Positions 11,601 through 24,639 of a stretch of DNA of 64,000 nucleotides are shown piece by piece. The notes below the pieces were generated by a model. That model was not told the origin of the DNA. It ran no database searches and saw only the letters and a program-made list of their open reading frames with translations. The DNA comes from Ascidia mentula (Eukaryota > Chordata > Ascidiacea > Phlebobranchia > Ascidiidae), in contig OX387203.1 of the NCBI GenBank assembly GCA_947561715.1, forward strand, positions 3,906,001-3,970,000, given 5' to 3'. The first letter of the stretch is position 1; each line of letters begins with the position of its first letter. A program made the translations under genes and the position numbers.

Positions 11601-14600
11601 TTTGTCGTTTCGACTAAAAAAATAGCATGTTTTGGGATTTCCACATTTCATGTTACGAGCTTACATAGAAGCCAACCAACTAATTGCATTGTCTCAATGT
11701 CTCACATTTTGCTTGGTCGGCAGGAGGAGTTTAAGAAAACGAACGACGTCACAAATATCAGGAACGGATATGACCCCCATGGGCATCACGACACCGAATC
11801 CACCCAAGAAGTTCAGCCGCACGTTCAAGTCGAAAAGTGATTCTGACTCAAGCGATAGTGACGTAAGTTTGTATAAGTGGAATACAAATAGTACTTTCTC
11901 ATTGAATGTATAAGAATGAGGCCCTCGCTTGGGCATAGTCTTTTTCTCTGCCACAGCAAATTACTGCAATGCTTAAATAAGCAAAATCGACTTGTCTAAA
12001 TACATCTGTTGACATCACGTTTAAAAGATTTGAAATACAAACAGATAGATACTGAAGTATTTTGATGAAGTAGTGCTAAATTAGGTTTAATGTGATAAGG
12101 ATACGGTTTGAAGATGTGTTAAAAAAACTCGTTGCTTTTTTAATTTTCAGATTTTGAGATCACAAATTAAAAAACGAAAAGCATTCAAAATTGCAGATTT
12201 ATTTACTCAATATCACGATCCAATTAGCTTTGTCATCTCTAAACCTCAGCTACTTAGAAGCTAAAGAGATGTCCACCTTTTAAACTTATATTTTGCTGCA
12301 CAATTGTGCTATACTCACCTCGTTCGTGTTATTCAAAAGTCATCAGACAGTGATGATGGTGACACAGATGAGGAGGAGGAAATCGAACCGGCTCCACTCA
12401 AACGAATCATGAAACTCAACTCAACGGAATGGCCTTACATAACCGGTGGAACGATTGGATCAGCAGTTAACGGAGCCATTCAACCCGTATTTGCCATCCT
12501 GTTTTCTGGTCTTTTAGGGGTAAGCATTCTGCTTCTTGGTTGCGGGAAGTTGAAAACAATGTTGTTTATTGTGTATTACAACGGGTACATGGGTATATGT
12601 GTGTTACTGCTGATGTTAAACCATACCTGCAGACCTTATCTCAATATTTAAATCACTGGATCCAACTTAGTACACACATTAAAAGGAAAAGCAAATAGAT
12701 CTTTAAAGTAAAGTCAAACAAACACATTCAAAGTGATAGGTAAGGTTAAAAATACCTTTTCGGCACTGTAAATTGTAAATGTTTTTTGATGGATTGAAGG
12801 TTTTCTCTCTTCCAACCATTGAAGAACAACAGGCTGGAGTGAATTTCTACTCTCTTCTGTTCGTTGGAATCGCAATCGTTTCCTTCGTCACCTATTTCTT
12901 ACAGGTGAGATGGTTCTTCTATCTTGTTATGCTGCATATGTGGCAGGAACACTGTCCCATCTTTTTCTATATTATAGTGCAGGTCTTGTTTACTGTGGTA
13001 GTGAAATGCTGTATCTTCTGTCTGAATTTTACTGTAGATTTATACCACGTGATTTTCTTAGTCTGTATCATAAAATAATTGTGTAAAATCTGCTCTGGAT
13101 AAATTGGTCACCAATTTGGCGGAACAAAATGATGCATAAAATACACCACATACACACAAGACGATGCTCAATAACAATAAAAATCTCTTTTCGTTTCTTT
13201 GTTTACAGAACTACATGTTTGCCAAATCGGGTGAGATTCTTACCCGTCGAGTGAGGAAAATGGGATTTGAAGCGATGTTGAGGCAAGATATTGGTTGGTA
13301 TGACGACCACAAGAACAATCCGGGAGCTTTATCGGCCCGACTTGCCACTGACGCCGCTATGGTTAAAGGGGTAAGACTATAACACGTTCGGTTTTGTGTG
13401 AAACATTCTGTTTTAAAGACAAGAAAATATGACTACACTAAAGCTATAACTTCAACGTGACATAAACTTATCGAAGATTAGACTTCATCTGATTTTCATA
13501 TGAATTAAAAATTATCACTAAAAGTAATTTATTCGCACAAAAAATGATTTTGCCAATACCATTCTCATCGAATACAGGCAACGGGAAGTCAAATCGGGAT
13601 CATCGTGTCTGCAATTGCAAGCATCGGTAGTGCTCTAATCATCGCCTTCTATTTCGGCTGGATGTTGGCCTTTGTGGTCACCGCCTTCCTTCCTCTGATC
13701 GTCTTGTCCGGGCTCATCCAAGCTCGTTTAATGACTGGGAGTGCGAGGAGGGATAAAGACTCCCTCGAGGAGGCGTCAAAGGTTTTAATATTTTAGTATT
13801 AAATTACGTGCATTGGAGTTTGTTTAATTAACAGCAACGCAAGTTTGTGACTTTTAATATTTGTATTAAAATTTAATATTTGTTTGAACAAAAGTTTCGG
13901 CCACGAGATGGCGCTATGTGTGCTATTTTCCCAATCACGGCATTTTCACGTAATTTAAACAAGATTACAGCCTGAAAACGAACACATTATCTTTGTATCA
14001 CGTTATTCGTGCAATGCATATACTATAAGGTATAAAACAGTATTAAGGCATGTTTGAAAATAAACCAAGTCGTGGCAGCAACAGCGATTAAAGGCAAGTC
14101 AACTAATCCATGTCGACAAAAGAATGCGACCAGCGTTGTCCTTGTGACACGCACTTAAATGTGTCATCGTGTTTTTGTTGTTTTGCATTATAACAATATA
14201 ATTAAATATACATTTACTTAGGTTGTTTCCGAGGCAATTGAGAGCATTCGAACAGTGGCATCGTTGAACAAGGAACTGTTCTTTACCGAGGAATACAACC
14301 ATGTATTGGAAGGTCCTTACAAGTAAGAAACCTAAAAATGTAAAAAACTATAGGTGAAAACAAAAAGTGTTGGTTTTCTTTGGACAATAGTTTGACCCAA
14401 TGTTTTATTGCAATCGTCATAAAAACAAAGGGAATGTTTTTGTGACTTAACGAGTGTTTTTGCAGGGAAGGCAAGTACAACGCTATGGTGTACGGCATAA
14501 CATTCGGCATTGCAAATTCCATCATATTTTTCGCTTACGCCGCATCATTCCGTTTTGGAGGTTACCTGGTCGCCATTGGAGAAATGGAGTTTCAGTACGT

Positions 14601-17511
14601 GTTCAGGTAAAAATCTGATGATAAACATGATATCCTAACGTTAAAAATTACTCTGTATGACGTAAAGTCATCAGGTCAAAAGCTAGTCTTGTTGAAACCT
14701 TTGCATTTGCTTGTGTTACAAATTCCAAACTTTACTTGTTGATCATTGGCATAAGTAATCCATGAAGTGTATTGTATGCGGGCTTGTTCTACAATAATAA
14801 CGCAAGAAATGGTAACATTATCAGAAGCTTGGGTAAAATTGTCTGAAGATGAAAGATAAAAAATCTTATTCCACAATTTCTATTACATTCCTGCGTTAAT
14901 ATTGCCAAAAGATATGGTCATATTCGGTTTTGATTTTTTTGCGTCGCAGAGTATTTTCTGCAATCGTGTTTGGTGGAACAGCCCTTGGAAGAGCTTCCAA
15001 TTACGCCCCAGACTACGCAAAGGCCAAGACGTCGGCAGCTCGCATTTTCAAACTACTTGATCGGATTCCTGCCATAGACTCCTACAGTCCAGATGGAGAC
15101 CAATGGGTAAAAGTTTGTCGATATATAAATTATATTAAAAAATCGAAATTGATAAAATAGAGGAAATTATTGCATGGTTCACAAAACCTTTCGTAGCCTA
15201 AAATCGCGATGCAATTATTTTTTGTTGCTCATACAAAGTTAAATAATCTGAACAAAAATTCCTTCCTAAATTTCAAACATTATGGACCCTGACTGTAACT
15301 CCTGAGGTGCCAATTATCTCATTGCGATGGTCTCTTGCACATACGTACATTATATGTTGCAGAGTAACTTCATTGGGGACATTGTATTCCGCGATTGCCT
15401 CTTCACTTACCCCACAAGACCTGATATCACAGTGTTGCGAGGTCTGAATGTTTCGATAAAAGCAGGACAGACTCTCGCCTTGGTGGGCCAGAGCGGGTGC
15501 GGTAAAAGTACGAGCGTGCAGCTTTTGGAACGCTTTTACGATCCCGACGAAGGCACAGTAGTAAGTCATAGCAATGGTTTGGTAAACGATCGAGAAAGTT
15601 AAACGATTGAATTTTATACGTTTCAAATAATGTAGGGTTGTTAGGAATATTATTGAAATGTTTCATTTTGAAAACTTCTGCTTCGATTTGCGTGTATTGT
15701 TCCCTAAGCTTCAGGTTAAAACCATTGGGAATAAATTTCATTGCGTACAATTATCGCGTATTTCCATTTAGAAGAAAAAATTACCCCAAAAAATATCTCT
15801 TCGTGTGGATTTAGTTTGTTGATGGTCACGACACAAAACAGACAAACGTCTCTTATCTACGAAGCAAGATAGGTATCGTATCGCAGGAACCGGTGCTGTT
15901 TGGTGGATCGGTTCGCGATAATATCGTGTACGGCGATAATTCGCGTGTTGTGCCGGACGAGGACGTGGAAAGGGCGGCCAAACTTGCCAACATGCACGAG
16001 TTCATTCTGGCACTTAAGGACGTAAGTTGCTTCATGAAAGGTGTTCTTTTGCGCTATATTCTCACTTCCTAAATTAATATTTCTCAACAAGTACCAGGGG
16101 AGTGTTATCCGGGGAACCACAAGTGGATTCTACACTGATAACGTTATATAGAAATTCATGAAAAGGGATTTCGTGTGGCTGTTTTTTTGCTTTCCTCTCT
16201 TGATTTTTACAGATGGACAGGGGAAGGTTATTTTAGCCCAGCGAATCGTAAAAGGTTAAACCACTGACCTAAATCAATCGAACACTGGTTTTTATACTGT
16301 GTCTATCACTGGGCCATATAAGAGTATAAACAGAACCAAATTAAATTCACTTGAAATAATAGAAGTAATCGTTTAAAAAAGGTTTATATGTGATGGAGAA
16401 TACTGCAACCCCCTGAAAGACTGTATGCTTGTATTCAACTATAAAACCACAGCATATACCTTTTCTTCAACATGTCTACTATAGTGATCTTGCTTTATGT
16501 ATAGGCCTTACAAAATATTCCTAATCCATAAATACCTGCCTATACTTTCAGGGTTATAAGACAAGCGTCGGTGACAAAGGAGACCAGCTATCACGTGGTC
16601 AGAAGCAAAGAGTGGCGATCGCGAGGGCGCTGGTTCGAAACCCGAGAATTCTCCTCCTGGACGAAGCAACTTCAGCACTCGACACAGGTATGTCTTAACC
16701 AAAACAAAACACTTTTTCGACGAATATGATATTGTAAACCATGCAAAATAAGGCAGTCTATCTTGTGCAGCAGTGTTTCATAAACTTTTCACAAGCTTGC
16801 GAATTATAACAACATAAAGAAAGGAAAACCATTTATTGGTTTTTGTACATGTTATATGCAAAGCTAATGTCTTTCCGAAATAATAATCAAAGAAAATACT
16901 TACAACATAAAAACGTGGCTTTCGTAAGCGCTTTTACTCCGACCCAAAATACAACAATGTTCCTTAAACCTCTCGTAAAAACTGGGATAACTGACATTTA
17001 GCTGTTGCTCTGTTTGGCAGAGAGCGAGCAGATTGTGCAAGAGGCTCTTGATCGTGCTCGTGAAGGAAGAACTTGCGTCGTGATTGCTCACAGACTTTCC
17101 ACTATCCGCAATGCAAACAAGATCGCAGTGATATCACAAGGTGCCAAGCAGGCTTTATCTAGGGATATCTAGGTTTTGTTTTTTATGACTTACGTATAAT
17201 ACGTTACACGTGGTATTTCAAACGCAGTTTGTGTTCTGCGCTATTTTTTTGCAACTTACGAATCAATTTTAACCATTAAATTGATTAAAATTGTGAACAC
17301 TCCAGTCATAATCGCGAAGACTTGGCTACTTCGTAAGAACTATGTTGTTTTGATGCCTCTTCGTATGGAGCTGGAATGTATCTTTACCAGATTTTCTGAA
17401 GTTTTCTTTTAATGTGCAGGCCAGGTGATCGAGCAAGGCACGCACGAAGAACTGATGGATTTGGAAGGAGCATATTACAAGCTCATAACGACCAACGCCT
17501 CGCTTAGTTAA
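2670..17511 (+). CDS. ABCB11-like: ABCB11/BSEP-like full ABC transporter, 31 exons
   Basis: Plasma-membrane ATP-driven exporter of the ABCB family with order TMD1-NBD1-linker-TMD2-NBD2. Exons: 2670-2715, 3241-3294, 3426-3516, 3942-4035, 4626-4770, 4953-5040, 5208-5341, 5718-5889, 6228-6352, 6757-6934, 7620-7733, 8101-8211, 8616-8741, 9476-9679, 10003-10173, 10725-10886, 11136-11220, 11359-11437, 11724-11862, 12340-12519, 12800-12904, 13209-13370, 13578-13781, 14222-14322, 14466-14606, 14950-15106, 15363-15560, 15815-16021, 16552-16687, 17021-17140, 17420-17511. All junction phases match. From the ATG at 3263 the product is 1350 residues (human BSEP about 1321). Exon 2670-2715 is open in the same frame but has no in-frame ATG, so an earlier start exon is possible. 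A poly-lysine tract precedes TMD1. NBD1 has Walker [10 protein letters not shown] (447-455), LSGGQ, and LLLDQA instead of LLLDEA. NBD2 has GQSGCGKST (1142-1150), LSRGQ and LLLDEA. The LSRG signature, the AVERGTH stretch and the degenerate NBD1 point to the BSEP branch rather than MDR1. A poly(A) signal lies at 18164-18169. The substrate is unknown. Confidence 0.93.
5353..5427 (-). mobile_element. Small tRNA-derived SINE fragment (family shared with 53.8 kb)
   Basis: Read on the minus strand this intronic segment contains GGTTCGAATCCCGATGTGGT, a tRNA T-arm (pol III B box) plus acceptor end, followed by an A-rich tail. It matches the element at 53810-53889 over about 55 bases at close to 80% identity by eye, and both copies begin at nearly the same point (CCTGAYC). 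It lies about 12 bases after the donor of the transporter exon ending at 5341. No clear target-site duplication is visible. Confidence 0.6.
7120..7550. repeat. Intronic tandem duplication, unit about 210 bp
   Basis: Two diverged direct copies lie in the intron between transporter exons 6757-6934 and 7620-7733. Shared blocks include TTTTTATACGTCACACCAAA (7139 and 7352) and GTCTTTGTTGCCCC (7291 and 7499), giving a period of 208-213 bases. No coding potential or mobile-element ends are visible. Confidence 0.8.
10476..10600 (+). mobile_element. Decayed copy of the hammerhead-bearing short element
   Basis: The copy starts with CACAAAGTGGAA, like the intact element at 44913, and has the same overall length and order. 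It keeps the helix I strand AGCTGCA (10535-10541) followed by CTGATAA and GACCTTATAG, where the intact element has CTGATGA and a full stem II. One core base is changed and the 3' strand of stem II with the following G is lost, so it cannot be an active ribozyme. An internal hairpin (GCTAG/CTAGC) occupies the place of a different hairpin in the intact copy. It sits in the intron before transporter exon 10725-10886. Confidence 0.65.
11006..11085 (+). repeat. Dispersed repeat, family 2 (GATGAACACAG...GAAACGT)
   Basis: AGCACTGATGATGAACACAG, then a short hairpin closing on GTGTT, GAAACGT and further on CTTTGGCTTTTC. A relative at about 55115 has the same order of blocks (GATGAACACAG, GTGT, CGAAACGT, CTTTGCCTTTTC). 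The core recalls a hammerhead (CTGATGA ... GAAAC) but the helices do not close properly. It lies in the intron before transporter exon 11136-11220. Confidence 0.5.
11442..11617. repeat. Minisatellite, about 20-bp unit, about 8 copies
   Basis: Imperfect tandem copies of a unit close to TTGTTGTTTTGATTCAAATA. It starts directly after the donor of exon 11359-11437 in the transporter linker region and ends about 100 bases before the next acceptor, so it fills most of that intron. Confidence 0.9.
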
Positions 17512-18631
17512 AGCAAATGCTCCGCTAACAAAAAAGATAATGCATTCACCAGACTTTTTCAAACCATGCGTTGAATACGAGTTCGTTTAAAATTATGCAT
17601 TGGCTGTGACCTGTAAGGTGCCAAATTTACCATTGCTTTGGTTTTTGCGCCAAATCATTTGTCAGTATTTAAATTGTGTAAATTTATTTTATTTTTGCTT
17701 TATGTGTAAGTTTCGTTTCAAGAGGTATAACTGGATGGAATGACCTGAGCTATGAGTTTTATTGGTATATAGTTCTAAAATTTATGTCACGTAAAAATCA
17801 AATAAGTTATTTTATTGTCGTATTGATCGACACACTAATAACTGTTCCTCGAATCAAAATTTTTCCTAACCACAAGGGTTTCTTATTTCCTTTGACTTTT
17901 CAGGGCCCACGTGGGGGTGCAACCGGTGTGGCGTATTAAGCCATAATCGACTTTGGGGCCCATGAGTATCATTGTTTGCCACAAAACTTTCTATCGCATG
18001 TCTTGGCGCCCTCTACATCCTCATGTGTTCTTTAATAGGGTGCGTGCACCACGTCTTGTATTTATTGTAGTTCCCTTTAATCAAACAAGATATTTATTGT
18101 TGCAATTTTTGTCGTTAATTATTGTGCTGTGAACTTGTACCTCTGTTTGTCTTTGATACGAAAAATAAACAAACAATTGACAAGGACAAAAGTTATCGCA
18201 GAAAAAAATTAGACCTATTGCTACAGGTGTAGCTATAGACCAACTATTGAAATACCAGAACGCTAGAGTGGATGGTAGACTTTCGTCAAGATTTGTAAAA
18301 CAATACTGAGATTTTCACAGGCAATGAATTACAGTAAATCCACACTACTCGCCTTTTTCTCCCACTTCCTGTCAGTCATATTTGCCCATGCGGCCACAAA
18401 ACAGCTGACTGCCTTGCAAGGCAAGTCGCACGTGGAGCCACTGTAATTGATTGATACAGTAGTTTGGCCATAAATAATAGCCAGCATTACGGAGTTAGAT
18501 AGAAATGTTTATCAAAGAAAGCAATGCACCGAATGTGCAGAATATGTTCTGATTTTGTGCTCGCAGCAAACGCACATTACTTTGCACAAACTTGAAGTTT
18601 ATTTGTCTGTTAAGGTCTAGCAAAAGCAAAG
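17512..18631. other. Transporter 3' UTR and intergenic gap
   Basis: This is the 3' untranslated region of the ABC transporter up to the AATAAA at 18164-18169. About 460 bases of intergenic DNA follow, before the next gene in the same direction. A TATA-like ATAAATA lies near 18471. No coding exon is seen. Confidence 0.6.
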
Positions 18632-21600
18632 ATGTACTTGTTGGCTGTCTTGTGCGCTGCCATGTGCTTTCTGGTCCAGGGAAAGATGGTACTGAAAGAC
18701 AACGTTGCGTATTTCTCCAAGGAAATGCTGAATCCAGAGAATGTGCAAGGCCATCTCACCAAGACGTACATATCTAACTCCGGTAGAAAGGTATTTTTTG
18801 CAGCCGTACACTTGCTGTTTGGCGTTCTTCGAAAACGTCCAAATGCAAATAAATTGTATTTTCGAACTCAGGTGTACATTTTTGACGATGTGCTGCCGTT
18901 TTCGCTGGTTGTTGCCAATCGCATGTACTTCAGTGCTAACGACAATTGGAGGTACGTGCTCTTCGACAAGTTTGTCGTGGATGAAAAAGGAAAATTCGAT
19001 GGTGGCAATGGCATTCCTTGGAAATCATGGCAAAATCCGACCACCTTTACAAAATCACGCACTGCAGCGTTGTTAAAGTCGATGGTCGATTGTGCAGCGC
19101 ATAATGCAACAACTTCCGATGAAAATGAAAAGTAAGTGTAAACGAACTTCAACACCGCAGCTATTTATAAATAATATGTACATAAGAGCCAACAGTGTTA
19201 TATTTCATTGTTGTGTTATCTCTGATGCGTGACCGGATCCAGAAATTTTCTCTTCAGGGAGTTACTAACTTACTATACAAAATTAATTGTGACGCATCAA
19301 TGACGAGTATGGTCATTGCACGAGTACATAGGAATACATGCGGCAGACCATAGTCCTGGAACTGCCCCTGGCGAGATTAACATATCAAAAGTACAATACA
19401 ATTATTTTAGAAACTATCAGCTCACTGAAATATACTCTGCCATACTTCGCCGAGGTGACCAAACCCAACTGCACAAGGACATAACCTCGGAGCCAGGCTC
19501 CATAGATGGCTATTCCATGGTTATTTACACAAACACCTTATGGCTTAAAAACAGCTATGGTGAAATGCTGTTTTATGAGGACAATGACGATATGGATATT
19601 TTTGGAGTTGTGTCACCGAGAATGGGAAGAGTCGTAATTTGGGACTCTGCTATCCCATACCTTGCTCGTCCACCAAGTATTGCTGAGCTTGCAGGCCAAT
19701 ACATGATATTTGCCAAGTTTAACTCACAGCCTGCAGTTGTGTATGAAAAGAGAGCCTACTTCTTCAACTTTTTGGAAAACCTCAAGGTATTAGTGGTGAC
19801 AAGTTATCAGTACATACGAGTTAACCGAATAAAAATTTTGTTTTGGTTAGGATTCATATTTTCATAAGTTTGTTTGCACTGATAATGTAGACAAGGTTGG
19901 AAAGATTGATTTGGATAAACATCTGACAATGCGAAGGCACAACAAAGCTGGTGACTTTGTGAGTACAAATTTACAACATTATCCCAATTTTATCTATATG
20001 TAAATTTAAATGTGTTGTCATGGTATTTGGTTGTACAAGTTATTTCCTTTTACAGGTTGCTGTATTTGATGGACTTTTTGAAAAGGACGACCTTGACCAG
20101 CTGAGAACGCACACTGTGAAAAATGGAAAGTATTTCTATGATGACTCTTTGGATTTGTCAAGCGACAATGTGCAATGGATTGCCGGGTTCAATGTGGACA
20201 ATTTTGTCAAAAGTCGTTTCTGGCCTGTTATTAAACAAATGGCAACCTATGTTACAGGTTACTTAAAAATTATTATTTAAACATTATTGGTATATGTGGC
20301 AAGCAATAAAATTGTTAAATCGTTTTTGTGGTTTCCAGGTATTGATACTTGGTATCCGTACGACGTTGCATGTAATCTAATTAGAAGTGCTGACCACACC
20401 AGGTTTCACCTTGACACAAGTGAACCAAATGAACAAGAAACAACTTTTCTACTGTACCTCAGTCCAAACTGGACTGCTGCTGACTATGGTGAGAAAAATA
20501 TCATATGATAACAATGTTTCTTTCATATGAAGTGTTCTTTCTGTCTTTATGATTGCACATTTCCATTGAGTTTATTTTAAGAATTACAAATTTTGTTTAC
20601 CAACTGCAGTAATACAGCATTTTAACAATACACTAAATTAGCCACCATGTTAAAAACGTTTTTGTTCAGTTGTTCCTTTTTTATTTGCAACTTTGTAAAC
20701 CTGCATCCACACATGGACATTGTTTATTTTCATGCAATTTTCTTTGTTTTTAGGTGAAACTGCCTTTATGGAGTATAATGAAGATTCCCCTGACAATGAT
20801 TATGTGGCAGAAGTGGTGCCAATGTATGGCCGAGCTGTTATTTTTGCTGGCGCCTTTCCACATTCTGCACACCCCCCTGCACCAAGCTATGGAGGCCCCA
20901 GATACACTTTTGCTGTAAAGCTTTCAATCACAAAGCAAGTGGCTTTAATAAAAACTCACCATGAGGAGTCACGTCACAGTTACTTTGGCCTACAGGAGCA
21001 AGTAAAGTAAGTGTGTATATATACTATTTACTCAGACCATAATGTATCTTGTGCTGTTTGTATTTCCAACCAAATTAAACATATCAGTATGTTACAAAAA
21101 TATGTGGACCTTATGATTTATAATAGCAAAAACACCCCAAAATTTCAAAATGTTTCAAAACATATTTCAATTTTTTGAAATTTTAAAATTACAAAAACTT
21201 ATAGAAAACTGTGCATCACATTGTTTGATTTATGGTAATAAATTGTCACAGGCAAAGAAAAGTATGCTAAACGTTAGCTACACAAAAACACTCTAAACCC
21301 CAAATGTTAATTCCAGGGACATTGCAAGCAACCCGGAAATGTATGCGGCCAGGCAAAAAATTAGCACTGTTGTCAATTTCCTGTCAATCAGAGCAGTTCA
21401 ACAACAGTTGGAATATGTTTCAACCGAGGTGCATGGTGGCCCACCTCAACAAGAAATGCCTGATCTTTCACAAATGGAACAGCAACAATCGTCACAAAAA
21501 CCCCAGATGCATTCAAGGGAGGAAATGGACGAAGGTGATGATGAAGAAAATATGATGAATGAGGTAACAATATTGGTGTACAAGTAACTGATAGCATTTC

Positions 21601-22257
21601 TATGTGTTGTGGCTTATACGCCCAATTGACTTTGATACTTGCCAGTGAAGTTAAAAGGGTTTTGATTGGCCTCATGCTAAACCTGTTTCCAGTTGTCCAA
21701 ACTCTTAGTTTTAAACTCTTAGTACACAATTCATGTTTACATGTTGTCAAATTTGACAACTTCCATGCCAAAGCAATGGTGTAATTGCATGAATAAGAGA
21801 ACCAGTTTAAAATTGCCAATGACCAAACTTTTGCCTGCTTACAATGAATACTATCCGCACGAAATGGAACTGTTCATTTCATATCAAGGGTGAATTTGCT
21901 GACGGTGAAAATAACTATGGCATTACTGAAAACGATTACGAGACACTGGAAAATGTCATTGGAGAGGAAAATATGGAGAGCCTTATGGAAAACCCACAGT
22001 CTCTGCATCAAATTCTTGCCATGGCACGTCACTATGGTTTGGATAAAGTCAACCCAGAATCTATGCAGCAAGCTAAATTAGATTTTAGCTCTATTGTGGC
22101 CAATGTAACTGAAAACTCTCGAGAAAAAGTTATGGTGAAATGGGGAAAATTATGTGGCACAGATGACAACTGCTTGCAAGATTACCTAAGGTTGTTCTTG
22201 CGACAGCATTTCCTGCTCCGAGAGCAAAATATCAGGGCACTGTTTTCATCACTTTGA
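18632..22257 (+). CDS. Secreted double 2-oxoglutarate/Fe(II) oxygenase-domain protein
   Basis: Nine exons: 18632-18790, 18872-19131, 19411-19786, 19851-19958, 20057-20257 (acceptor AG at 20054-20055, so the first base may be 20056), 20339-20488, 20754-21006, 21317-21563, 21889-22257. The predicted product is 707 residues. It starts with a signal peptide (MYLLAVLCAAMCFLVQG), so it should act in the secretory pathway or outside the cell. Two related oxygenase-type domains follow. Domain 2 (about 302-480) has the full iron/2OG set: H392 and D394 (HLD), H458 (HSAHPP) and R468. Domain 1 (about 54-260) keeps H161-K-D163 but has R226 where the distal His should be and Q236 where the 2OG-binding Arg should be. 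An acidic, Gln-rich stretch and a helical C-terminal region follow. The fold resembles prolyl-hydroxylase-type enzymes, but I do not recognise the exact family and do not assign a substrate. The exon 2-3 junction is the least certain: the acceptor at 19409-19410 was chosen because it keeps the frame and aligns the two domains. A poly(A) signal is at 22679-22684. Confidence 0.85.
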
Positions 22258-24639
22258 GGTAGGTTTAATGAAATTTTCAGTGCACAAACAAAACACGGTT
22301 TTTAATATCTTTATGCATCTTGTAACACAAACACCAATTAAAGACTGCCATTTCATTTTATACCACTACAGGTTTGTAACAAAATATAACTGTATTGTTA
22401 AAGATTGCAGAAATTTTCAATCGCCAAGCTCTGTTTGTTTTGTTTCTGGCAGAAAAGCGTATTTTAATCGTAATTTTTTATACTTCCAGCTGAGATTGAT
22501 AGCTTCAAACATCAATTTTAAGGTTGCCTAAGTGTTGTCTTGTGCTTTTGTGGAGATTAGAATCTCGTCACTGTACTACTTGTATACATTCACTGACCAT
22601 TTACTTTTACTTCGCCGTGAGAGATTTCCGTGGAAAAACGTGCAATGTGTGGAATGATATTGTGTGGCAATTGCAGAGAATAAACTGTTGATAACGCATC
22701 AACACTTCTTGTCGCCAAGCGGGCGTATGGCATCCGTTTTCCTGCCAAACAATTCGGATGGCAGGCATCGAACTGCTTGCGTGTATAATGTCACGTCGGC
22801 ACTACACCATATGGCTTCCAGTGCTTCGGGCCTGGAATTACGCATTACGAACTTCATGCGTGAAGTTTTCTTTCATTGACACGACGAAAATGTTATTGTG
22901 TCAAAGCAGTTGAAAGTAGACTAAGTATATTATAAAACTGTTTAAACCTGTTTGTACATCAACTTGCGTGAACTATATGACTTTGGTTTTTAAATGCTTT
23001 AAAATATTTGGTTGCTACGGTTAGTAAAAACTGCAACATCTGCTTGAAACAAAAAATTACGGTTAGTAAAAGCTGCTTCATCAACATGAAAACAAAGAAT
23101 AACAAAAAACCTGTGGTCTAGTAAATGTATTATTAGAAGTAAATGGACTTGTGTTAAACGGCATCCACGAACATAAGATTCAATAGGCGCGCGCAAGTGA
23201 ACTGCGACATCGAGTGGCGAAAATGTATAACGGCTTTTATGTACAAGCACGAAATTGGGGTATCCGCATAATCAATGGAGACAAACAGAACTATATAACA
23301 ACAGTGCGCTTCAGAGACGTACGAAATGGTCGCGCCTCTGTGGCATTTTGCATTGTGTGGCTACTGATTTATAAGCCAGGGAGAAGTGTTTTTTTTGCGA
23401 AATATAGAAAAAAAAAGGATATTTTAGTGCATTGAAATCCTGGCAATGGTGAATGTGCATTCAATTTGAAGTGGAAAGGGACTGCAAAAGCGTTATTTAT
23501 TGGGTACAGGAAAACAGAAACAGACACGGCTGACCGTTTCATTCCCAATGGGGGCGCAACAATTATGTACACAGTTAAACAGCTGGCCAAGGAGAGGCGT
23601 AAAAAGCAAACACCTTGACTTTCAAAGATAAACTATGAAAAGCTCTTCTGACTCTTGAGGTCCAAACCACACAAGAACACACACACACGGCGCATACTAG
23701 AACGCAAATGAACGAAATGGGAGCACGGAAAGCAAGAACGTAAAGAAGAGAACGTGTACCGACGTTACGTAAGTACTGGTTAGGTTGCTGCAGTGGTTGG
23801 CAGTCTCAGCAAGTTAGAACCCCCGACGAGTATTCTCATTTACACACATAGAAATCTACACACAGCGAATAGAAATCATACAAAAACCGTGCCATGCTCT
23901 GGGAGTAAAGGCTACAGTATTAACACCAGGCGTCACATTTACAAGCAGTGTGATTTTACAATCAAGCTTCAATGTAAAAAAGATAGTATAGTTTACCCAA
24001 CATAACCCTACGTTTAGAACTATTTACAAATCCAACTATCGTTTCAAGCAAGAATATTTAAGTCACAAAAAGCAGTTTCTTCAATAAATTACGGAAAACA
24101 ACAAGCAAAAGGTCGCCTTTCCGCATGGTGGCGATGTTAGTGCGTTTCCACGACCAAGGATGACGTGTGGCGTGACGTAGTTCGAAAGAACATAGCGGCG
24201 TTTCTCGTTTATTTTTGTCATGTTAAATGTGAGATCTGGGATTGTTTTCACTGTCGCGCAGTTTCGCGAGCATAAGTTTTTCTCTTCTCTCATCCGTTTC
24301 TCAAATGATCCTTAGGATTCTGTAGAAAAAAAGAAATGCCGAAAGGCGGGTGTTAAAACGAGCGAAAAGCGATGGCTTTGTGAGCAATAACAATGGAGGC
24401 TGCAATGTGACGTCGAGATCAATACAAAACGACGATGGCGCACTGGTTAGTTGGTAGTAGCGCTGCATGCAACATTAACACCCGTTACACATGACAGTTT
24501 AAAACACGGCAAGGTGAAACATGGCTTGTTGGAGTACAGAAAATATTCGCACAGTCCGGCTTATTTCACTGCGACTTGGAGGGTCGCTAGCCGGACGAAG
24601 CTTCGTTAAAAATACCGTCAGTGACTAAGGATGGCACTA
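22258..24639. other. 3' UTR and convergent intergenic region
   Basis: This stretch lies between two genes that converge. It holds the 3' UTR of the oxygenase-like gene and, on the other strand, the 3' UTR of the acidic scaffold gene, with a possible minus-strand AATAAA at 24208-24213. A short CA-rich run lies near 23671-23690. I see no further gene. Confidence 0.5.
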
